This document shows positions 1-11,461 of a stretch of DNA of 64,000 bases, one piece after another. The stretch's first letter is position 1. Every line of letters starts with the position of its first letter. Made by a program: the position numbers and the translations under genes. The stretch is taken from positions 185,001 to 249,000 of the forward strand of contig JAEMWC010000391.1 of assembly GCA_016490735.1 (NCBI GenBank), written 5' to 3'. The DNA is from Pachyseris speciosa (Eukaryota; Cnidaria; Anthozoa; Scleractinia; Pachyseridae). Below the pieces are notes generated by a model, which was not told the origin of the DNA, made no database searches, and saw nothing but the letters and a program-made list of their open reading frames with translations.

Positions 1-1816
1 AGTTTTTCATTCCTCGGAATGTGTCTGAAAAAACACCAAACCTTTCGAAATCCATCGGGACCATTTGTGCGCATTTCTCCCTCGCTTGCGAGGCTTGGAA
101 CATACAACTCTATTCTCGTCCCCAAGGCTCTCCATATCTCTAAGCCCGAGCGTGGTCTACGCTTAACCGCGCAAGAACGTGAAGAATAAGAAACCTTCCT
201 TTAAAGATAAGGTCTTTAGTTTTAGAGTCTGAAAGAGGACACATGTTTCGTGAGTCTGGGAGTTTGCTAAATTATTTATGACTCACTAAAGATTTTTAAC
301 TATTTTTGAAGCGAGGCAAGAGTAGACAGGTCGGAATCGTGTGTCTTTGTTTACAGTTTGAATGCTTGACTTCTGATGGTTCCTAAAACGCCTTTAGAAT
401 TATATCGTGAAATGATCTAGTAAACTCACAGAATCACAACTAACTTGTCAACTGTTAACTTTTCAAGTACCTTGAAACTTCATTTTTAACAGACTTTCTT
501 TTTCATTTCTTTGTTTTTTTACTTTTGATCGCGGTTAGACTCCGCGAATGAGAAATGAAGGTTACTTCACAAATGAAAACGATGGCATTTATGATGCTCC
601 TGCATTAAGGTTTTTGTTCGGAGTCGTCAACGAACTAAAACTCATCAAATTTGTTGTTGGAAATAGTCTTTACCGATTTACCAATTCAGCAAACTACGGA
701 ATGTATTCAATATAGTAACACAAAGATTGAGCGAGGGGACAGCGCCGCGCTTCTCTCGCTTCCCGCGCGCGCCCACTTTCCCCATTACCTTGCCACTTTC
801 TAGCGCCTGCAACGCAGGATAGTTCCATCCTCGAGATAGAGTGGGACACCCTGCAGTTTTCTGGGCCAGCTACGAAATAGCCACTGGGTAGATATTTAAT
901 TGCATTGATTTATTGGTGCAACTTTTAACTTATTTCTAGTTAATTCCTTGTCGGTGTAGTATCCAGTTCAGTGGACATGCTAATTCTGTCAGTTTGATAG
1001 ATTTCAAAGACCGATAAATAACTAAACGACGGTGCAACTACGTTGACATCTAGCCTGCAAAATAAACCAGTCCTTGTCTTTCAACTACCATCAATATTGG
1101 TTGGTGTTGTCATAGAGTCATAGATGTCTTTATTACTCTATCACGAAGCCTATTTCTAAATGGCGGCTTATTTTCTTCAGGAGTATTTTGCGTGAAAAAG
1201 TGACTGTCTTAAATCATTGTACAAATAATCTGTATTGAAATCATTCTTCCCGTTCCTGGTGTGAAATAAAGATCTCTCAGCAAGTAAAAGGCTTAAGCAA
1301 GGTAAAGAACCCCTTGTAACAAAATAAAAAACTGAAATTCTGTGATAAACCGAAAGCTCTAGTGATCTTCGATTGATTGTTTCTCTCTCTTCCCGCACTT
1401 GGAGGGAAAGGTTACAAAGTAATTTTACGGAACGGTTACATTGGCCTGAAATCAAAATGGCGGGTGTTGGAGAGTTCAACCGAACAAAGCCGAGATGATT
1501 ATTTATCACTGAATCTTAGAATGGCTCACCTTTCTTTCTTAAAGTGTTTAACTTCAATACTTGCCTGACGCAACATGGATAATCGTGATAGACACACCAG
1601 TGTACAGAAGACCAGGAATTATCTAGTAACGCCGTTGCTTTGGCGAAGCAAAGGTGAACGACCATGATGCTGGTAAGGTTACGTCTGTTGTATGCTCAGC
1701 TGCAAGCAACTCCCTCATGATAATTTCACAAGGGTATGACGCACGTCGCATTTGTTCCACCTAATTAAGGGATGTTTTATAACGAAAACCGTGCGAAGAG
1801 CTATAGAAGTCTTACT
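1..1816. other. Spacer without a recognisable gene
   Basis: I see no credible exon, RNA gene or complete mobile element in this stretch. A short GC-rich patch near 730-850, next to the words 'gcctgcaacgcagg', resembles dispersed repeat debris, but no ends can be set. Open frames near 1177-1568 are short, on both strands, and carry no recognisable domain. Confidence 0.4.
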
Positions 1817-1820
1817 TTAA

Positions 1821-2203
1821 AGGAGCACTGTCAACGGGATTTTTGCTGTTTTTGGTTCAATTCTGCCAAAATTACTGCATTTTACCTGTTATCGTGCAAA
1901 AAATGCTCCTACAGAATCAGCAAGATGAATTACAATGAAATTTTAGCAGGAAGAGCTAACCATAATAATTTTTTGGGTGATTTTTCAATGCATAGCTTGA
2001 AATTTTGAAAAATCAGGCAAGGTTTTTCAAATTTCAATGCATTTCCATCCTCGTCATCTTACATGGAATACAGAAGTTTATGGTGTCAATGCAGTACTGC
2101 AATCTTTAGCAACGAAACTAGACCAATATTGTAAGGTTTCCACTGACGCATTGGCAGTTTTAAGCTCTTTAAAGGGATGGTACAATAGCGTGACACTGCC
2201 CCT
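1821..2203. mobile_element. TTAA-flanked short inverted-repeat element (383 bp)
   Basis: Both ends abut a TTAA (1817-1820 and 2204-2207). The left end reads AGGAGCACTGTCA; the reverse complement of the right end reads AGGGGCAGTGTCA, so the termini are imperfect inverted repeats. TTAA duplication is typical of piggyBac-type insertion, but the terminal bases are not the usual piggyBac CCC, so the superfamily is open. No transposase is present. It resembles in layout the larger TTAA-flanked element at 59325-60212. Confidence 0.6.
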
Positions 2204-2788
2204 TTAACACTCTGTTTTGGCCAAAAGCTTCACATGTGGGTTATCGTCAACATGATACTTCTGGATGTGTGAAACACTACCAGCTTAGTCGCAGAGGTAA
2301 TTCATATTTTTCTCCAGATATTTATATATAATTAAGACAAGTTGTATAGATTAAACAGCAAAATAACTGCACCCGTATATAATTTTATTGGTAAATTAGC
2401 GAATCAATCTTAGCTTTGTCTTATTATTAGGGTGAGGGAAATGCCACAGCAAAAGACATTACTGTTATTTGACGTCAGATTTTTAGCTTCTGATTCAAAT
2501 ATCTTTCTATTACCGTATTTTTCTTACGAAATTATCATGATCAGTCTCCATGATAAAGTCTTACAATACTTTATAAATATTCATTTCTAATACTTTCTCA
2601 GGCATTTACACATATTTATCTACTCGAGAGTAACAACAGTTTTTTACCGAGTCTGAGTGGTTTGCCTTGGCGGATATCCTGGCTAAAACAGTAGGAATTT
2701 TACCTAAACGGCGAAAAGTTTAGATTCCCGAAGGCAACTTTGTATTGCCCTTGAAACCTTGGCGAAATCAAAGGTAACAAAGAGCTTG

Positions 2789-2860
2789 ATTCATCATCAT
2801 CACCATCATCATCATCGTCATTATCAACATCATTAACATCGTCATTATTATCAACATTGT
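2789..2860. repeat. CAT/ATC trinucleotide-rich microsatellite
   Basis: Imperfect run of cat, cac and cgt triplets with interruptions. The open frame that reads it as poly-Met/Ile on the minus strand is a composition artefact. The rest of 2208-3221 shows no gene. Confidence 0.7.
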
Positions 2861-3221
2861 TTGCGGTGATGTACATTTCTGTGTAAATTGACCTGCAAAA
2901 TGTTTAAAATTTTTACTCCTAAACTTCAATTGCGTGAAAATAACAAATGCTTTACGATCGACAGATATAGAACTACAGAAAACAATATTATTCTTAGGAT
3001 ACTGTGTTCTAGTACAAAATACAGTGTTTGCTATCCTTGCCCAAGAACGAAAGGGAAGCAAAAAATGTGGTGAAAATGAAAACATGCTGAGGTTTGTTTC
3101 GATCCAAAGTATGAAAAAATGGAATGAAACACGACATATCACTCATGTGGAATAATGTTTTCTCGTTATCGTTTTTTCGTTGTTTTGTACTCCGGCTTTC
3201 TTTTTCTTCCGAAGAAATTCG

Positions 3222-3952
3222 TTAAGCATCAGGAAATTGATCGTTTCCAGATGAACTAGTTTCGATGCCAGCAGCTGTCTCAAGATTCTCAAGGTGTTCA
3301 GTTCCAGAAGAACTATTTTCAGGCAAAATAATATTTACGTTTTCCGAAGTTTGACCACTTTCTGGACTGTAAAAAGCCGTGCGGTGTTTTCTTGAGTTAT
3401 ATGCTACCCCGCTACCAGACATTATGTCTCCAGTGTTGACCTCGTCGTACCCTGCAGCCTCACCAGAAGCTACCATTTTTATATCAACTTTCCTGTTATT
3501 TTGTACTTCACCACTTCCTGGTGAAAGAACAGCAAAGTCTGCCTTCTGTTTTACTAGGTCATCAGTTCCCACTTCTGGTTCACCAGAGGATAAAATCTCG
3601 CCCTCCATGTTCCTTCCTTGGTTCATTTCCACACCGCTTCCTGATGAGGACATTTCAATGTCCAGGTCGTTATCACCGGAATGCTTTCTCTCGTTCTCCA
3701 AACCCAATACTGGCACCTCTCCTTTTTGATGCCCCCTTCTATCCAAGTCTTCATCCTCCTCTTTTTCTTCTTTCCAAATCTTTTGGTCTTCCTGTGTTGT
3801 GTAGTTGGTGTCCTGCTGCTCTCCTGGATTGGTATTCCCCTTAGTCCAGGTTGGGCCACTGCTCAAGAACAGTTTAGGAAGCAGAGCATCGTAAGCCCTA
3901 GGCAGAGGTTCTGTCGCAGAAACTGCTATCATTTCTCCTTGTTCGGATCGAT
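3222..3952 (-). CDS. Gene C exon 7: acidic Ser-Gly-rich C-terminal tail
   Basis: 731 nt, acceptor TTTTATAG, phase 1, stop at 3222-3224. The product is rich in Glu, Asp, Ser and Gly. A motif of the type hydrophobic-x-Ser-(Ser/Pro)-Gly-Ser-Gly/Glu recurs about every 20-25 residues: SSSGSGVE, LSSGEPE, SPGSGEV, MSGSGVA, SPESGQ, NSSSGTE, SSSGND. Ser-Gly next to acidic residues is the usual context for glycosaminoglycan attachment, so a proteoglycan-like tail is plausible but unproven. Confidence 0.75.
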
Positions 3953-6900
3953 CTATAAAACATATGAAAATGTTAGAGAGTGAGATCTAGTTAGAATTAC
4001 CAAAATCATAAACAGTCGGTCAGCCATTCATTGATTTCATTCATTGTACGTCTATTTCATGTTTTTTTTTTTTTTTGATATGTTTGTCAGCATAAGTAAC
4101 TGTTAATGCAGCTATGATCTTGCCGATACAGTAAGCTACAGTGAATGATTCAGTTACCCATTTATCCGCACATTTAGGGCGCTCAATACCAACTCATCCA
4201 CGTGCTTTGGATCATGGTCCCGTTCTCTCAACCTACTAAACTTAGCGATTCATTGATTGATTGATTGATCATAATTTTGTCTGAGAAGTTAATATGCACT
4301 TCAAACACTACATAACAACTACATACTTCGCAAATAGTAAATGGTGTACTGAATTTCTCTTAATCATTTACATGGAAAATGTATCCCGTCAAGAAAATGG
4401 TATACACAAAACTTGCATCTAGAAAAAGTATATCTCCTACGCAGGCTCAGCAGAAATAGCTAACTAGCCAAAAAGCTTTTTAGTGTGAATGGTATATGAA
4501 ATAAATCATATATGAACTGCGGAAATGGAATGAAATGAAGAAATGATCGTCGCAGTTTTAAACGCAATTAATGAAATTGCGTGAAGAAGCCTGAAAAAAT
4601 TCAGGACTTCAACGAGGTTTGAACCCATGACCTCGCGATACCGGTGCGATGCTCTACCAACTGAGCTATGAAGCCACTGACGTTGTGAGCAGCTCAGTTA
4701 TGGGTTCATATGTTCCCGTGAAAGAAATGAGTGTGAATGATAAATGAAATAAATCATATATGAACTGCGGAATGAAATGAAATGAAGAATGATCCTCGCA
4801 GTTGTGAAAGCAATTAATGTAACTGCGTAAAGAAGCCTGAAAAAAATTCAGGATTTCAACGGGGCTTGAACCCGTGACTTCGCGATACCGGTGCGATGCT
4901 CTACCAACTGAGCTATGAAGCTACTGACGTTGGGAACAGGTCAATTATGGGTCCATATGTTTCCGTGAAAGAAATGAGTGTGAATGATATATGAAATAAA
5001 TCATATGTGAACTGCGGAAATGAAATGTAATGTAAGGTAATGTGTATTGTAATGTGTATTTATGAAATGAAATGAAAAAATGATCCTCGCAGTTGTGAAC
5101 GCAATTAATGCAATTGCGTAAAGATGCCTGAAAAAAATTCAGGACTTCAACGGGGTTTGAACCCGTGACCTTGTGATTCCAGTTGGTTAGAGCATCCCAC
5201 CGGTATCGCGAGGTCAGGGATCGACCTAGAAGCATAAAACGTGGTCAATCTACAGACATTTTATTGGGCTTATAAAATCTCTGTAACTGTGCACGTTCAC
5301 AGACATTGTAATTTACAAAGAGAATGTAAACATTTTACAGAGATTTGAGTAACTTTTGTCTGTAAATGGTTCAAGTTTTCTAGGGTTTCGAAACTAAACA
5401 GGTAAATTATCTAAATCTTCCTCACAGACACTTCGTTAACGCGAAGCGACCGCCATTCCGTTGACAACCGCTTCTCACTATTTATCTCAGAATACATAGC
5501 AAGTAGCCTAGCCAATCAGAGAACGGCATTCGATAGTGGATAACAGTATAACGTAACTATATTACCAACCTATTTTTGTAACCGTCTCAGTCTCATTTTC
5601 TCCTCTTTGTTCCGAATGTGCCATTTGGAGGGTGTTGTTTCCTGTCCAGACTGTGTTGTTTGATTCACGTGGAGGTAGTGGTAACGAAACAGGGCGTGGC
5701 TCTGGGTGTGTCACGTACTCATTTTGTTTCCGACTTAATTTTAGGACTTTTGGGTCCCACCACTCGTTCGCAAGAACTGCTCTCAAGTCGGAAGGAAGCT
5801 GAAAATGCAGCATAAATTATAACATTTGTTGTGGTGTTATGTGTGTCTAGATTCTGCATTTCAAATACAACGAAAGTGAGGTAAACTATTTTAACTGTTT
5901 TGCTCCAAATTTTATTTTAAAAGGTGGATATAACATTTAAGTGTACAAAACATCGATATCGTCATCACCTATTTTCGCTTTTAAAATTTCCCGCGCGCGG
6001 CCATTTTGGATTTGATGACACGTAATGCCCTGTTGTTTGACACAAAGGATTTGTTTTTCTTCATTTGCTTCCTGATAATAGCTGCAACCAATTGATGTCA
6101 AGAAATCAAAACTATGCTCTTAAAAACGCGTGTGTCTACATAATCTAATATTTTATTTGCTTTGTGAACGGACAATGGAATTGTAATATCATTTTGATAC
6201 AAGTGTGAACACAGGCAGCTATCTATAAAATTCAAGGTTGCCAAACAACGCCGGCGACGGGCGATATCGCCAGCTACAACTCTTGGGCAGAGAAAAAATG
6301 AAGGGAAAAATAGGGCGTTTTTAACTTTCGAAACCGAGAATGGAGCGTTTCGCTTTCTTTATGGAATTATGAAAAAGAAAAGAAAACACAATAGAAAAAA
6401 GGATCCAAAGTTATGTATTTTACAACACTTTTCTTGATTTGCATTGCACGTAATCTGATACACGCCGCCAGGCCACGGCTAGCCGCCAACTGATTTGCGT
6501 GTTGTTTGTTTTTGTTCCCTGCTTGGGATTGACGTACATAAAATTTTTATTGCTGAGGAAGTTAGCAAAATTTATTTCCTTGTAAGAAATATTATTCCTT
6601 GATGTCAAAAGACAAATTTTAAATAAACGCTGTACAACTCGGATCTGCGGCTTATATTTTCAGTCTCAGAGACCGTCTGCGCCGTATGCTTAACTGGATT
6701 TAAAATTTGTTTTCGTCGATACTACGATTTAGGAGCAAACTGCGTATTTGGTATTAACTATATGGAAAGAATATTGAACTAGCTCTTTGAGTCATTTGCG
6801 CTTACGATTTTACAATTCGCCGTTATTTTGATAAGCAGCCGCACATCGCATCAAGTCATTTCCCACGGTGCATATATCTATAAAGATTTCAAGTTGAACT

Positions 6901-9900
6901 GATGACGAGATAGCAAAGAATGCCCCTTCAAAACGCATTTCTTTGTGATAGAGTCCTGAGTAACTCAAAAGTTTTCATGAATCTATCCACACGAGGTGGC
7001 AACGAATTTATTTACCGTCCTGAAATTGGTTCTTGCATTTTGTGATTTATTGTATTTTATTTCATAGTTCGTTGAGGTCTTATTTGCTAACCAAACCAAT
7101 AATTATGCGACTGCAAAGACTAAACAACGCCAAATACAAAACGCATGAGAATGGCTAATGATTTTATTCTTTAACTTGCGTGACGTTCGCGTGGCTGAAT
7201 TTTGATTCCTTGGGTTTCCTGGGACAGTGTTACGGACGGACTTACAACCCGATGACTAAGTGCCTTTATTTCTTCGAGGTAGTAGCGGCAAAAATGTTGT
7301 CGCCCCGGAAAATTTAAAAGTAAAAAAGGCGCTAATGATACCCATATTTTGTGCACTGTGAATGCTATTCCCACGTTATAATCTAAATCTTGGAAACTAG
7401 TTATTATTTCCAACAGTTTAGGGTCGATTTGTTGCAAGAGTGAAGGTTCCCCTTAAATTCTTTTATATTGACAAGTTATGCAGCATGTGTGTTAAAGATA
7501 CGAGCTTGATTTGCCTATGGACGAGTTTCTCCATAAAGGCGATGCGTGAGCGAAACAAACCTTCGCGGTGGCCCAAGAAGGTTCGCTGTTAGGTCACAAA
7601 ATGCAACAGTAACCCAGAAGGTAATAATAATCAACTTGCAACGTCATCAATTTTTGTGTTAAAATCGCAAACACCGGTCGCTTTATCTCAAAAGGGCAAA
7701 ACATTGCCAACCACGGTCCGCTGCTCGCCTTCTTTCAACCTTAAAATACTGCACATTCTAACAACCGCCCCGCCCCGCCCCGCCCCCACAACCCCCTTCC
7801 CGCGCGAGCACCCTAGCCTCACCTCCCTCATTCAAATTAAAATTAGTTCGTTTTCTCCAATGACCTTTCAACAACAAATGACAATGGAAGTATTTCGAAA
7901 CGTTTTCTTAACATCGGTACAGCTTTATGTGATAAATAGATAAATAAATAAATAAATAAATAATTTTCCAATTAGAATTTTCCAATTAAAAGCATACAAT
8001 AAAAAACAAAGAAAACCGAAATGTATTATGATTTCCTTTTTCGCAGGCTTTTCACTTACCAAGTTCAATGCCGAATGAGGGCTCATCGCTGCAGATGGTG
8101 CCGGTGGAGCTACGATTTCAGAGACTGCCGGAACTGCTGTTGCTCGAGATGCCTCTTGAAAATTTACAGTAATATAACGTTCGTCTAAGGAACTGGCACC
8201 CTGCACGCCGTACTTTTGGCAGCTATGGGGGCATTTATCAAGGAGTTCCGAATCGGTTTGACACCATCCAGCTTTGGCCCATAGAGGGCAAGTGGACTCG
8301 GTATCCGTGACGTTGTAGTCGCTTTCTGCAAGTGAAATAAAAGCCATTGGAATGCTTCAGGACAGCACATATTGCACTCGGCATTTGTTACGTGACACTT
8401 GAGTCTCAAATAAATGCACAATAAATAGAGAACACCCAGTTAGCGTTATAGTTTATGTGACCTTCAACAGACTATATGTGCCTTGGTCGAGCCTACCACT
8501 ATTTTTATTAATTAAGATATCCAAAATATTTCCAGATTTTACTGAACTTTCCAGCCGGAAATCGTAAAGTAATTAAACGCAGCCAATGCTGCAGATTACC
8601 TTTCGACAACAAAATTCAATTTCATCTCGCTTATTTAGTTATTGTTTTTTTTTTTTTTTTTTTTTTTTTTGTTTTTTGCTTTTTTTGGTCGTGGAGTACT
8701 TTACAAACAATTTGCCAGTTACCACTTTATGTTTTTGCCATTCTTTTTGTCATTCTTTTCCCTATTCTGTCTTATGTTTCCTTGAGCAATCCTGGCCTCT
8801 CTTTCGTCTTTATCTTGCAGGCAGTCAAACGTGGTATATATTTTGAGCCATAAAATCCGGACGAGTGTTGCGTTCCTTTCTTGACATCCATTTACCACAG
8901 TTACAGACGTCAATTAACTCTTTATGAACTATTCAAGCCGTAAGGATAGCCAGTTGTTACATAAAGCGACTCACCAGGGCCACACAATTCACAGCTCTTT
9001 TTGCAATTTTGAGCCATAAAATCCGGACGAGTGGTGCATTCCGTTCTTGACACCCATTTACCACAATGTTTACTGATGTCTATACATTTTTCAGTGTCTC
9101 CTTTTAACGTAAAACAAAATGAAAACAATTAACCATAACCTCGCTCTTCGGGGTTTCCTTCCTTTGCTGCCCTGCTAAAATAAGAGATATTACGCAAACG
9201 GAGACCTTTATAGGTGGTCCCAAACGCTTACAGCGGTTGTCTTGTAATAACCTTATGGTTATTGAATTTCGGTATTCTCTAGCTTTGTAAAAATTAGATA
9301 CTAACAAAGGTAAATGTTTATTCACGGAAAATGTTAAAAATGACGGGTTGGAAGTTTTAAAGGTCACACGATGATGGTGGCACTGGAACACCTATGTGCA
9401 CATAAAACAAAGTAAACATAAATGGAGCTCTATGAAGCTCTTATCCGCGTCAGGGGACACATGCACCCCCCACCCAATGGATTCCATGGCCTAATTATGC
9501 TCTGGAGACGGAAGGTCACCCGGTTGTTTATCCTGTAATGGTATATGCTATATATGCTATATGTTAATTTGGGCCATTAGTGCCCTGTTTCAATTGACTT
9601 TCAGTCCCCAGGGAATCACAATACCTCCAGCTCTTCTGCAGAATCGACAGCTCCAGGGACACCTGTCCATCATATAATGATGGTTGGTTTCACAGTAACC
9701 TTTCGCAGCCTCGGTCATGCATGAATTTGTGCGGTCATAGCATTCTAATGGGTTGATGCGAACTGTGGAGAGAAACAACACCCAGCTTAATTTGACAATG
9801 TCAATAAAAGAGTAAAAAAGAAACAAAAATATATTGCAAAGGACTGGTGACAAATCAATTGCAAAGGGCATATCAGTCTTGGTTGTTCATAACAACTAAC

Positions 9901-11461
9901 AGAATCGTTCCATTTTAGGTATGCACAAACGGCGTTGTAAAGAGCATGACTTGAACATTTTATGAACGTATGGCTTCCTGTCTCACGGCAATCATCATGC
10001 CTATTTGAATTTTACATGGATTATTGGTTTTGGGGCCCTAATTGTCCCAGACCCTCCCTCCCTCCCTCAAAAATAAAATGGCCCATCACTTCTCATGCTA
10101 TAAAGTGCCGCAATGCTTTAATTAAGACTGAATAGACAGCAACGAAGAACAACGAGCAAAAACCATCAAGCGAAGTTATAATTCAAGACAGATAAAATCC
10201 CTTACTTCCAGAAACATCCAGCAATATCGCTTTTGCTTCAGTAGTTTCTCTCGTCACTATCTGCAGCACTGAAATGTTACATCATGAAAAATTAGAACGT
10301 TCATGCTCACAACTCACCACAAACAATCTTATTGTGCTGAATGAGACTACAGATACATTAACTTCTACCTTTGTTGTATTACTGCGTTGGCAAAACTTAT
10401 TATTGATGACAAAATGAAATGGTAGAGTTTATGACAATCTCGCAATGTCGTTTTACGTCCTTTGTACTTTCTTTGCTATGACATTTCTGCAAGACAGATC
10501 CATTGGAATTACTGTCTTATTACATGTTTATGTCCTCTTGTTTACGTCCTCTTGAATCGAAAATCAGAGATGCCGAAGATAACTAGCTGACGCACTTGAA
10601 CGCACTTATTATACCCGCAGTTTATCATCCAATCAAATCTTCAGGCCCTCATTTCGAACTAATCTTAGGATATTTTGCTCCAGCATTATTGCATGTTTCT
10701 TTTGGAATAAAACCCGCAATTCATCAGGTAGAAACCATCTAAAAATATATTTAGAAAAGCACTTTTGCGCTGGTACCTTGCTCAATACTAATGAAAATTA
10801 TCCTTTCCATAATTTATCGAACTATTTTTTCTACACTTTTTTAATAAAAATCTCAAGACTTTTGCTATATGTAACTTTAAGGGGCACAACATTAGTTTAT
10901 CTAGATGTACCCCTCTCCTCTCCTTCCAATATATCATGTAAATTAAATTAAGTGTTTAATTTGTATTATTTTTTGTTTCCTTTTCAACCTATATCTATTT
11001 AATTATGTATTATTTAGGGACCGGAAGAATACATAAATACAAAAAAAAAATACGCACTTGAACATTTTTTTCTAAGGCAGAAGCAAATCTGAATCCCAGA
11101 CAACAGGATTTAAGAGCAGACTATTGCGCAATGAAGTTATCTCCTCATGATGGAATTATAACAGTGATAGTAACGCTCTGATGGACATTACTGATAAACT
11201 ACAGGTACGTAAAATAATGGCAGGTGAATAACAAGAAGTGTTTATTTATGAGATTCAGTTTTGTTTCCGTTGAGAAAAAGAAGTCGACTGCCGCTATCTT
11301 CACGGAGGCAAAACGAATATTTCCGCTATAACATTGAGAATTTATTCTTTCTTTTAAGAAAGAATAGGACGCTGACATATTAGTGGACGGCTTATCGTTA
11401 ATATTTCCTTACCTGAGACTAAGAGACTGGTTAAGAGTACGCCTTGTCCACAGCCAGTCAT
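3222..11461 (-). CDS. Gene C: secreted three-ShKT protein with acidic Ser-Gly-rich tail
   Basis: Seven exons can be joined with GT..AG borders and matching phases: 11413-11461, 10206-10268, 9625-9762, 8975-9100, 8060-8325, 5570-5798 and 3222-3952. They sum to 1602 nt, 533 residues plus stop. Exon 1 begins MTGCGQGVLLTSLLVS and with exon 2 gives a hydrophobic N-terminus that looks like a signal peptide. Exons 3 and 4 each carry one complete six-cysteine ShKT domain (about residues 42-76 and 88-121); exon 5 carries a four-cysteine version. Exons 6 and 7 encode a cysteine-free, hydrophilic tail with repeated Ser-Gly motifs among acidic residues. ShKT domains occur in venom peptides, in metalloprotease tails and in extracellular matrix or nematocyst proteins; here three copies plus a long tail favour a structural secreted protein over a toxin, which is inference. 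It is the last of three minus-strand paralogues. The start is chosen because it is the only Met giving a hydrophobic leader in phase with exon 2. Confidence 0.75.
4480..5235 (-). repeat. Three tandem copies of a tRNA-headed SINE in a gene C intron
   Basis: Three units of about 240 bp. Each, read on the minus strand, has a tRNA-like head (GCTCAGTTGGTAGAGC D arm, then a TATCGCGAGGTC and GGGTTCAA T arm), a 'ctgaa...ttcaggc' hairpin, and a tail matching CGCAGTTgtgaacGCAATT. Heads lie near 4608-4680, 4850-4920 and 5150-5222; the third head is rearranged. The anticodon position reads GGT (Thr-like), but the acceptor stem is poor, so these are SINE heads and not working tRNAs. Confidence 0.75.
5570..5798 (-). 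CDS. Gene C exon 6: hydrophilic linker
   Basis: 229 nt, phase 0 in and phase 1 out, acceptor TTTTCAG, donor AATAG|GTTGG. It encodes a polar, Asn/Pro/Arg-containing segment without known domain; NNT, NNTL and NETET give possible N-glycosylation sites. Frame and phase agree with the exons on both sides. Confidence 0.6.
7933..7963. repeat. (TAAA)n microsatellite
   Basis: Seven or so consecutive taaa units inside a gene C intron, just downstream of exon 5 in the transcribed direction. The 5799-7932 interval upstream of it shows no recognisable exon or complete element. Confidence 0.9.
8060..8325 (-). CDS. Gene C exon 5: four-cysteine ShKT variant plus Ala/Pro/Ser linker
   Basis: 266 nt, phase 1 in and phase 0 out, acceptor ACTTGCAG, donor TTG|GTAAGTG. 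The ShKT part reads CPLWAKAGWC...DKCPHSC: cysteines 2-5 are present, while 1 and 6 are missing. An Ala/Pro/Ser-rich linker follows with no further cysteine. The change to phase 0 marks the end of the shuffled ShKT exons. Confidence 0.75.
8645..8670. repeat. Poly-T run
   Basis: An uninterrupted run of about 26 T residues, followed by further T-rich sequence, in the gene C intron between exons 4 and 5. It may be the poly(A) tail of a minus-strand retroposed fragment; no body was recognised. Confidence 0.8.
8838..8911 (-). pseudogene. Relic duplicate of the gene C ShKT exon 4
   Basis: The bases repeat the core of the neighbouring exon almost word for word (shared run tgagccataaaatccggac, then matching 'catttaccaca'). 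Read on the minus strand it gives CGKWMSRKERNTRPDFMAQN, with the third cysteine changed to Arg and the CKKSC end replaced by unrelated sequence. It has no usable donor. A dead tandem exon duplication is the simplest reading. Confidence 0.75.
8975..9100 (-). CDS. Gene C exon 4: six-cysteine ShKT domain
   Basis: 126 nt, phase 1-1, acceptor TAAAAG, donor CCTG|GTGAGT. Cysteines appear as EKCIDISKHCGKW, TEC, QNCKKSCELC, all six at canonical spacing. A damaged partial copy of this exon lies about 65 bp further on, at 8838-8911. Confidence 0.85.
9625..9762 (-). CDS. Gene C exon 3: six-cysteine ShKT domain
   Basis: 138 nt, phase 1-1, acceptor CTCCACAG, donor GGAG|GTATTG. The product has the complete ShKT cysteine order: CYDRTNSC, then KGYC, DRC, SC and FC. 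All six half-cystines are present with normal spacing. This is the clearest ShKT unit in the gene. Confidence 0.85.
10206..10268 (-). CDS. Gene C exon 2: end of leader and linker
   Basis: Acceptor TTTCAG, donor GGAA|GTAAGG, 63 nt, phase 1 at both sides. It adds VLQIVTRETTEAKAILLDVSG, continuing the hydrophobic leader and then a short linker. No cysteine. Confidence 0.6.
11413..11461 (-). CDS. Gene C exon 1: start and signal peptide
   Basis: ATG at 11459-11461, 16 codons plus one base, then donor CAG|GTAAGG. It encodes MTGCGQGVLLTSLLVS, hydrophobic as expected for the beginning of a secretory leader. Ends in phase 1. Confidence 0.65.

Noticed and set aside
2768..3142. Minus-strand frame with a poly-Met/Ile stretch
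   Set aside because: It translates the CAT/ATC microsatellite and has no domain or splice support.
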